Positions 55,817 through 64,000 of a stretch of DNA of 64,000 nucleotides are shown in pieces; within the stretch, counting starts at the first letter, position 1, and every line of letters starts with the position of its first letter. Position numbers and translations under genes: made by a program. Source of the DNA: Rhyzopertha dominica (Eukaryota > Arthropoda > Insecta > Coleoptera > Bostrichidae); the NCBI GenBank assembly GCA_025024175.1, contig QCXZ01000138.1, positions 2,666,002 through 2,730,001 of the forward strand, written 5' to 3'. Under the pieces are notes generated by a model. That model searched no databases and was not told where the DNA came from. It was given only the letters and a program-made list of their open reading frames with translations.

Positions 55817-58781
55817 CTGCAAATGAAACCGAGAAGTGCGGTTGTGGAGGGGCTGCTGCTTGGTCGGCTCCTGATGGTTGAGTCCAGCTCGCGCCCGACG
55901 ACCCTAGATGAACACAAACACCTCTGGAGCCGACCAAGGCGCTTATACATAATAGGTGGCTACTTAGAAAGGGAGCTGAAGCAACTATGGTCCAGTCAAA
56001 GCTATAATTCGCGTAAAGCTGAAGACTGGTACAGTTCTTTGGTTTATGATTACAAATAGAATATTAAAAATCTCCACCGATTCTATGTCTGCTAAAAAGA
56101 ATTTACTTTCAAGTTCATAGGTACAGTTTTTTTTGCATTTTTCTCCTAAATGGTAAATGTTATTATAAAAGTAGGAGCGACAATGTGGTAGATCATATAA
56201 TAGTCTACACAAGTTTTACTAATAGTCACCATTCCTGAAATATCACCTTCCGATATTCTTTTAACAGTATACATAAGACCTGTACCAATTTTTAGTTCTA
56301 TGCGAATTATAGAAACCTGAAATGTCTATCTTGACTGGACCACTACTATGTACTCATCAGGCAAAAAAGTTGTGGAAAGGTTCATACAGGATGGCGTTCG
56401 TCAAGTCAGCATGCTGAAGGGGAGAAGCATCTTTTAATAGCACACTACGTATTCAACATTGCGTTATTATTTAAAACATTGAAAATTTGTGGTTGTACCG
56501 CCTTAGCTTCGCTTTAGATAAGCTGATCAAGCTAAATCTCCTTCTAAAATAAATGGTTTGGGTTCCCTATTATTTCCGAAGAAATAATGTCAAAAATTCT
56601 TCTTGCGAATACATATATCAATAGCTTTTCTAATTATTTCATGTAATTATTAATCCACAACAAACGATTATTTAACACCACAACGAAATGACATTTCTGC
56701 GACATCACACACAGCTAACGCGAAAATAGGTAATTATTTGAAATTTCCAAGAATCCCTAATTTTTTTTAAGATCCATTGGTGGGATGGGATGATGGGAAC
56801 AAAAAATGTGGTATCCCATTAAGAATATGATGATTTTCACCCGCACTTGTAAGGGGCTTCGTCAAGACAGGAATAATGAGTATGGAATGTAGTACAAACC
56901 TAACGCGAAGAACACGACTGAAATGAACGAAATCCCAAGGAGGAAAGAGAATGAAAACGATACTTAACGTTGTACCTGGCGTTACGAGGGGTCAGGGATG
57001 TTTGGACGACAGAGGTGGGAGACTGTGACTGTGGGGATGGTCGTCGCTGATTGAGTGACAAATAGTAGAGAGATGATAACCATTTTCGCGGTTTAGATTA
57101 ATGGGATGTTAGGAAATTTCTATGGCTTCTCGGAACTTTCGGGTTGTGAAAAAAGCAGACTTTCGCTAGAACTGGCACATTGTCAAACAAATTATTGTGA
57201 CCGGCTTCATACTGACGTTCGGCTACTGCTGACTGGGGGAATAAACCTGATTTTATGCAGCGTTTATGTTCATTAAGCCCGGATGCTGTAAAGATAGAGG
57301 ATTTATTTTGTCCTCATTACACAGAAAAGTCTGTGTAATTTTTGAAAGGGGCTGGAAGACTTTCGTGAGTTAGTTTGGATTTTGGGTGAAGATGATTCAT
57401 TGCAAATTGTATCTCAGGGTTATTATATTCGTTGTTGGCCAGATTTATGTGTTGCAACTCACTTCGAAGGTTGTCCTGTTCAGAAATTGGTATAGTACGG
57501 TTAACAAAAGAATTTATGACAAACGTTTTTGTGACGTATATTGAAGANAAGAAGCATGCAAATACCGATCTGTGTGGGTGGCTTTGTGATAGACAGAGTG
57601 ACCACAACAACCGTCCGGTAGACGAGTTACAAGGACATCAAGAAATGATAAAGAATTATTGCTTCGATTTCCATCGCGGGTTTTGATTCCTTTAGATCTA
57701 GCTCTTTCATAATATCTTGAGGCACTGCTGGATTCTTAAACATCGAAATAGGTCGGGTCATAAGAAATGGGAGTATATGACCGATCTTGCAAAAGACTGT
57801 TGACCTTATCCACATAATCGCAAGTTTGAAGGACTACAGTAGCGTTACTTTTATCGGCCGAGGGAATGGTTATTTTTTAATTGGNCTCATTTTTTGAAAG
57901 ATTCGATGGGTAAAGTTTCTGTTTTTGAAGAACCTAGGCTGTTTCAAAACGGATACGGTTCGCCGTATCCTTGGGTAGTGATTGAATGCATGATTCTACA
58001 TAACTGGTTATTTGCTCGAAAGGAATTTTGCGATAGCAAAATTGAGAGTTTTACTTAATAAACAAGAATGATAAAAAATAGGGCGTATTTATCTTCATCG
58101 GCGAAAAGAATCTAAAAATATATAATACTTGAATCGCAGTATACCATGTGGTATTAATTGTGAAACAGACCTTGATTTGGTATGGCGAAATAATGATTTT
58201 AATAAAAAAAATACTTGTAATTTTTAAAACGTAAAGTTAGGAGGTTATTTTGATTGGAAATGAGCTTTAGTGTTATCCATCACTTTTAAGACACCACGTA
58301 CGCGCCTTGTGGGTCAAACCTTGATAAGTGTCTATTCCTTTAAATTTTCAATACATTTGTATTTGCTTACTAGTAAGTAATAATAATGCATGGAAGCTGT
58401 CGTCCTATTTAAGACTACCAAATACATTTGCATATGGCTAATTCACAATAAAGGCTGCAGACACAACTAAACTTGACGAAACCCATTGAAAAAGAGAGCT
58501 AACATGCAGTGATTGTATAGGAAAGATGAGTTCACCGAGAAGGTTCTGTGCAATATGAAAAGGATTTAAATCTCATTACTGTGATAGATGCGCTGTTTAT
58601 ATAATTCAGCTATTACAGTTACATTACTACTCGTATATAAATGGATTGAGGCAATAATCTATTCAAGTTTAGCGGACTACAATGCAGTGCATCAAATGAT
58701 GGCGTACAATGCACGCAAGCCACACAATTTAGTGAAGTCAGTAAAGCTTTAGGCAGCATGCAAAATAATAAGCGAAATTAC
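55817..58781 (-). other. Rbp6: Intron of the Musashi-family gene (2.97 kb)
   Basis: Bounded by donor GTAATT (58781) and acceptor TTTGCAG (55817). It holds a Penelope-like fragment at about 57050-57890. The remainder (55817-57050 and 57890-58781) shows no recognised feature. The open frames at 55823-56059 and 56212-55985 are without known motifs. Confidence 0.7.
57050..57890 (-). mobile_element. Penelope-like retroelement fragment, internally deleted, in intron
   Basis: On the minus strand: PSADKSNATVVLQTCDYVDK, LLQDRSYTPISYDP (about 57860-57745), then SLSFLDVLVTRLPDG, GHSVYHKATHTDRYLHA, TIPISEQDNLRSELQHI, and in another frame EHKRCIKSGLFPQSAVAERQ and EAGHNNLFDNVPVLAK (57290-57165). The last part matches the end of a GIY-YIG domain, and NLNRENGYHLSTIC marks the C-terminus. 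The ADK-NATVV and GH-VYRKPTHTDRYLH motifs are typical of arthropod Penelope-like elements. Most of the RT palm and the start of the nuclease are deleted, with shifts and a stop. It is a different family from the fragments at 1.5 and 23 kb. Two ambiguous bases (57548, 57885) occur within it. It lies in the same orientation as the host gene. Confidence 0.8.
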
Positions 58782-58847
58782 CTGACAAGGCTTGAGTCAA
58801 CAGCGGGGTGTTATTGTTAGGTGTGAGCTGCCCGTTGGTTAGGTCCA
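58782..58847 (-). CDS. Rbp6: Musashi-family RNA-binding protein, 66-nt cassette-type exon
   Basis: The acceptor TTGTGTTTTACAG precedes it and the donor GTAATTTCG follows. It reads (V)DLTNGQLTPNNNTPLLTQALS and ends with a single G. It starts with TG and so does the next exon, and it is exactly 66 nt long. Whether it is included or skipped, the G left by the upstream exon pairs with TG to give the same Val codon and the frame is kept. This is the structure of an optional exon adding 22 residues to the linker between the RRMs and the conserved C-terminal block. The residues are Asn/Thr/Leu-rich with no known domain. The upstream exons, including the RRMs, would lie beyond 64000. Confidence 0.75.
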
Positions 58848-61800
58848 CTGTAAAACACAACAGAGCAAACAAGATTAGTTTTTGTGCAGACCATCACGAC
58901 TACATGCTACATTTTGTATGTTAATTTCTGACCGTCCGAAGCAGTTCGACACACATAAGACTATGACTACACTGAGACAAAAAAGCTCGCAATCCTCAGA
59001 TGGACGGCCAAAACTAATTATCCCCACGTGTCCGTATGACGCCCTCTATGCGCGTTTGATGGATGAACACAAAGTTCAAGAAAGAATGGGAGTGGTGTCC
59101 TATCGGTAAGAGTTTGTTCCCAGTTCGGATCCATCTATCATGAATAGACAGGATTTAATATACAACGCGGTCGACCTTTCAGAACACGTTAGACTCACTC
59201 CCCGTCGAACAACGGTGCAAATTACGGGAAAGAATAGAACTGGGCCGTCCGTCCAAGGAGAAAATTAATATATGGTATTGTTCGCCACAGTTTAGCGCAC
59301 AGTTTTATTGTTGCATTAGCTATATAAGATATTGCGTGGGATACCTGATGCGCCGGTTGTTAATCGGACACGTTAGGTTTCCCACGGCGGCTATTCTAGA
59401 TAAATCGTTTACTATACTACACACCGACTATTCTAAACACATCGACTTGAAATTATAATAGTCGAGTTAGTACCTAACGACAGCATCGTTTAAAACTCCA
59501 TTATTAGACCAGTCAAGCTTTACAAGGAACCTACTTTAAATGGATTACTAGGGGTTTTTTGCTCATGTGTCTTGTGCCCCCTGCTAACTTAGTGGTAGTC
59601 GAAAAACAGTGATTTTTTCGCATTTGTTTTGTTTTTGCAACAATATCTTTCAGGCTACGCGTTTTTGAAAACAGTTGTTCAACGGTAAGCATTTTATTTG
59701 GAAAGTAAAAATTTTTTGTTTTTTATGCTACGAGTTAGATTACCGTTGAAATGACGTGTCCTATCTATAGGGAATGTATTAAGCCTTGACTTGAACTCAA
59801 ATAGGTGACGGTAGTCCTAGTGGTTTTTCAAAAATGACAAAAAGCAAAAAGATAAGAACAGCTCTTTTGGGTGAAAGTTGAGTGACAAAGTTCCATGCAC
59901 CAACCAAGGGATTTATAATCGAAGTTTGATCGTTAACAGAAAAATGATCTTGTACTACGAGTATAATTATGGTTCATTATAAATTATTTACAACAGTTTG
60001 AATAGTTATGCGATTGAAGTTGTTCCAGGAAGAGTTTGCAGTATAGTTGCCACTGATGTTGGTAATTTAATACGGCCCACTTGGAGGTCATCGCCATTGT
60101 CAGTAGAAGAAGAACTTCCCCGTACAGAATGTAAACAAAGCCGAATATTTCAGGAGATGTAAGAGATTTTATGGAGCGACGTCGGTGCACCGACCTAATG
60201 GCAGTATGTAACAATATTTTCTGGACATACGCACGATATGCGTGCTGTTTCTTCTTTGGTTGGAGGGCAAACCAGTAACGTTGACTTTAACTGCCGCGGT
60301 CGACCTCACAAAATGGAGATATCTCAGGTACTTGAGGTTCGTTTTTGAGTAGTTAACTCGTGGCTTCGCTTCCTAACTATAGCTCTGGGTTATTAAGAAG
60401 TTGATTACAAACTTGATTTCTTCTTATATCACAAGAGGGCAGAGGTAGTGCCACACCCACTGAATGCATGAACGAATACGATTAAGCCGGGAGCGTATTT
60501 ATAGGGGCTGTAGAAGACGTTTGGCTCCCTTCTGTCACTTTTTGGAGTCAAAGTTGTCCATCTGGGAGCCCAAAACAGCTAATAGGACAAGTAGGTCTAC
60601 ATCTTCTCCGATGATAATGACCTAAGTGAGGGCAGCTACGGCGGCGTCCTCTTCTGAAACTTTCCCCATGACACCGCGCTGCTCAAATCCAAACTTGTGT
60701 TTTTTCGTTGCATAAGAACTTATTTTGTGTAACACTGATAGCTGTGTTAAGCAAACAACACAATGTCACTGCATTGCAGCAGTAATCTTTTAGCTGCGTC
60801 CACTGGGTATTCATCGACACCACAGTTACGTTCATATCAAATGTAAATGTAACCAACAATAGTAACCTTTATTCTCAGGGGAACTGTATGTAATGAAGGA
60901 GATTTGAAAGAAACGAAACAGAACACCTGCGGCTTTGTGGATTCCGTTACTTGATTCCAAGTCACCTTTTGTCCCTTTTCAACAACTCGTACACAAATAA
61001 TATTATAATTATAATACCAATATTTTTCTGCTAACGTTCAAACTTCAACTACAAAACCCTTGGGTGGTACATGAAACTATCTTGCTCAACTTTCAGTCAA
61101 CTTTCAGTTTCTTGTCATCCCTGAAGAGAGCAAAATAGCTAGAAACTTAATAAATTATATATTTCATTCTGATGACTTTAATGTAGGAAGTATTATTTTT
61201 TCAACAACATCATAGTTTAGGAGATATTGTCGAAAAACCAAAACAAGTGCGAAAAAATCGCCGTTTTTCGATCACCACCAAGCTAGCACAGGGTCCTCAG
61301 TATTTTATAGTAGCTGCTAAGTGGTCTAAAACACATAAGCGAGAAACCGCTAGAAATCCGCTTAATGTAGATCCCTGCCTTTTTGTGTAAAGTTTAACTG
61401 GTCTATATAATCTACTCTAAATCCTGAACTAAACATTTTCTACGGACTATTGTCGCTATTCTAAGCCTATGGCTCTGTTACAATTTATCGAGTAATGAAA
61501 CACACATTTTCCTGCGATAGTACTACATTAGAATATCATGAAGGCCTCTACACTGCTTCCACTACTACTATGTTAAAACAACAAGATTGCACGAAAGGTC
61601 ACATGACTTCTAGTTATATCGTGTAACTGAGATTACTCGCCCCTCAAAACTGTCGAAAATGTCCAACTGGTCGCCTGTCGGGTCAGCTTCACTCACTGTC
61701 TATCACGTTATACCCTCATCTCGTCTAGGGTTTGCATACTACAGTGAACTGTACCCGTGAACCTGTATTTCGAGATTTGAAAGTTCTTCCTTGGAATTTA

Positions 61801-63168
61801 CCGCAGAGAAATTGCTCCCGCAAGAAATAGTTGACTAGCAAATGTCTAGGGATGTCTATATAATATAACCATTGAGTAAATTGGATCTAAACCGTAATCC
61901 ACGGTCGCATCTTTTTTCAAAAGAAAAATGTGATTTTTTTTTAAACCTGCAACAAAATCTGTTGCCTTTCGTACTCTACACTGTTGTAATTATTAATTTT
62001 TTAATGTAATGGTTTCGGCTAGAGGCGCCAACCTTAGCGTATACAAGAGAAACCAGATCTGTGCCGTATTGTTTGCATTGGAACTATAACCATGCTGATG
62101 AGACCTAATGAGCCGAAACAGCTGTCCATAGTTTTTCTGATACAGGCAGCATGGCACAGACGTCTTGTCAATTTACATTTTATGTGATAACCGTAGTTGG
62201 ATGTGATACCTTTGGAAAGCTGTATAAAAGTCGTTTTCGTTAGTTCTTTTTAATTTGGTAAACTATTTGAAAACATACAAAGCATTTATATTTTTGCCTC
62301 TTTTATTCTAACCTTGATAAATAACTCTTTAAAACACTGAATATTTATTTAAGGGTTATTTTACCTCTTTAACGCTGTATTACAGTATAAATAGTAAAAA
62401 TATGTAATTTTCCAGGAATGCTGTACTTATGGTGTTAAATACAATCCGGCCTCGATTTTTTAGAAGCTTTACATAAAATTAGTAATTTTTATGTAATATC
62501 ACTTGTCCGCCAATTTTCTTCCTTATGATCATAATGCACAATTAACAAATTATTAGTCTACATAAAATTAGACGGTTTGAGCGTAAAAGTCTTTAAGCTA
62601 GAACAACTAAGGAGATCTGGCGTAATAAGAACGATTTAACAGTGCCAGAAGATAATTTAGAAGTCGATCACGTTATGTTCAATGTGCTGCGACAATCTTA
62701 CGAGCCTGGAACCGCAGCGCGTTACGTCGCAGCTGTGTATCATTAAGTAGCAGTAAATATGAAAAGAGACCGCTCAGACCTGTTACTTGAAATCCTGTGA
62801 AAACTGCGACAAATAAGCAAAAAATGTATATCTGCATCTCTTTAGTTGTGGCGTGACATTCAGAATGACGTAGCTTTTACGTATGAATAATTACAAAACA
62901 GGAAATAAAGAAAAATGTTAATTCATATTAGCAGGTCTACCTGCTTACCTAAATGAAGCTATCGATGAAAGTTATTTGCACATAAAAATGATCATTATAA
63001 TGAAGCTAGTATGAGTCTCGTTCGTTTGTTTTGTCTGGTGCTAAATGAAACGATTTTATTTATATTTTGCTGCAAAATGGAATAGACTACAATTATTATA
63101 AGTAAGAAATATAAAATTTTCAATAATGTCATAGATAAATATAACCTTGAGAAAAATATAATGACACT
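58848..63168 (-). other. Rbp6: Intron of the Musashi-family gene (5' part, incomplete)
   Basis: No RRM or other Musashi exon was found here, so the intron continues out of the window. The only structure seen is an inverted repeat pair (59528-59720 and 61170-61375). 60440-60700 is less AT-rich without a recognisable exon. Confidence 0.5.
59528..61375. repeat. Inverted repeat pair, about 200 bp arms 1.45 kb apart
   Basis: The left arm (59528-59720) and the reverse complement of the right arm (61170-61375) share blocks: CTAC-TTAA--GGATT-CTAG, GTGGT-GTCGAAAAAC/GATCGAAAAAC, GATTTTTTCGCA-TTGTTTT and CAACAATATCT/CGACAATATCT. Identity is roughly 75% by eye. The arms could be the terminal repeats of a 1.85-kb DNA element, or two inverted copies of one interspersed repeat. 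The 1.45 kb between them contains no transposase I can recognise. Confidence 0.55.
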
Positions 63169-64000
63169 TCAGCTCAATCGGAGACGAAAAAATTTTAAGG
63201 TCAAAAAAGAACAAAGGGGTTAGCCTTGGATGTTTTGTGATTTTCGACAGAAAATAGATTTGGCTCAAAANCGGCGTACAGATGTATTTTGAGATGCAGA
63301 TTCCANAAATGCGTTCTATAACGAGCTAGGACTGCAGGCGGCATAAGTTAGTACACTTTCCTGGCGAACNGTTTTAGCTAGCGAACAACTGACANCATTT
63401 CGGAATTCAGGAGGTCTAAATCAGTAAGTACACANGAATTCAGCTGAATCGGAGACGAAAAATTTTTATGGTCAAAAAAGAACAAAGGGGTTAGCCTTGG
63501 ATGTTTTGTGATTTTCGACAGAAAATAGATTTGGCTCAAAATCGGCGTACAGATGTATTTTGAGCTGCAGATTCCAAAAATGCGTTCTATAACGAGCTAG
63601 GACTGCAGGCGGCATAAGTTAGTACACTTTCCTGGCGAACCGTTTTAGCTAGCGAACAACTGACACCATTTCGGAATTCAGGAGGTCCAAATCAGTAAGT
63701 ACACATGAATTCAGCTGAATCGGAGACGAAAAAATTTTATGGTCAAAAAAGAACAAAGGGGTTGTTAGCCTTGGATGTTTTGTGATTTTCGACAGAAAAT
63801 AGATTTGGCTCAAAATCGGCGTACAGATGTATTTTGAGCTGCAGATTCCAAAAATGCGTTCTATAACGAGCTAGGACTGCAGGCGGCATAAGTTAGTACA
63901 CTTTCCTGGCGAACCGTTTTAGCTAGCGAGCAACTGACACCATTTCGGAATTCAGGAGGTCCAAATCAGTAAGTACACATGAATTCAGCTGAATCGGAGA
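63169..64000. repeat. Satellite-like tandem array, 271-bp monomer
   Basis: The word TAGCCTTGGATGTTTTGTG occurs at 63221, 63492 and 63766, giving periods of 271 and 274 (the third monomer has a 3-bp insertion, GTT). Monomers are about 97-99% identical and each contains ACTGCAGGCGGCATAAGTTA and CTTTCCTGGCGAAC. The array starts near 63169 with TTCAGCTCAATCGG and runs off the window after about 3.1 copies. Five ambiguous bases fall in the first monomer and the start of the second (63271-63435), which fits collapsed or uncertain assembly. No protein is encoded. Confidence 0.93.

Noticed and set aside
55823..56059. Plus-strand open frame across the Musashi intron boundary
   Set aside because: It has no known motif and overlaps the acceptor region of the well-supported minus-strand exon.
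1..64000. CRISPR arrays, bacterial operons, phage modules
   Set aside because: No short regularly spaced repeats or prokaryotic coding density; introns, LINEs and mariner-type elements show animal DNA.

Overview
The window is AT-rich eukaryotic genomic DNA. It holds a single recognisable host gene and many degraded transposable elements, with no operons or bacterial-type genes. The mix of Penelope-like, jockey/CR1-like, DD41D mariner-type, Tc1, Mutator-like, Crypton and hAT elements, together with the host gene, points to an insect. A beetle is plausible, but the order cannot be fixed from the sequence.

The host gene is on the minus strand at the right side. Three coding exons of a Musashi-family RNA-binding protein can be read: a 66-nt cassette-type exon (58847-58782), a 233-nt exon (55816-55584) and a terminal coding exon (51468-51427). 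The last one ends in the Musashi C-terminal tail GPLIPAAFTNGYH plus a stop. All three have good splice sites and matching phases. Insects have two such genes, msi and Rbp6; the tail resembles vertebrate MSI1/MSI2 and favours Rbp6. The RRM exons lie beyond the right edge. Downstream of the stop, about 5 kb (51426 to roughly 46300) lacks recognisable transposons and has GC-richer patches, as expected of a long 3' UTR or 3' flank.

The left 46 kb is intergenic transposon graveyard: a Penelope-like fragment split by a 172-bp insertion (1.5-2.0 kb); a foldback cluster (4.8-5.3 kb); two decayed jockey-like LINEs (11.9-13.8 and 15.0-16.7 kb); a 197-bp hairpin (18.9 kb); a Mutator-like transposase remnant (20.9-21.6 kb); a Penelope-like RT/GIY-YIG fragment joined to a Crypton tyrosine recombinase remnant (22.8-24.3 kb); a THAP-domain pseudogene and its partial copy 3 kb away inside a tandem duplication (24.5 and 27.6 kb); an 8-bp-TSD hAT MITE (25.0-25.6 kb); two more LINE fragments (28.5-29.8 and 33.7-35.0 kb); and a nearly complete 2.3-kb mariner-like element with about 270-bp inverted repeats (35.0-37.3 kb). 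Further right are degenerate tandem repeats (41.0-41.8 and 45.5-46.0 kb) and a Tc1 scrap (44.5 kb).

The Musashi introns also carry transposons: a mariner-like remnant whose end lies about 40 bp from a splice donor, a second kind of Penelope-like fragment, a 213-bp foldback, and an inverted repeat pair at 59.5/61.3 kb. The window ends inside a 271-bp satellite array. All transposon coding regions seen are broken. Element names rest on protein motifs read by eye; no database search was possible.
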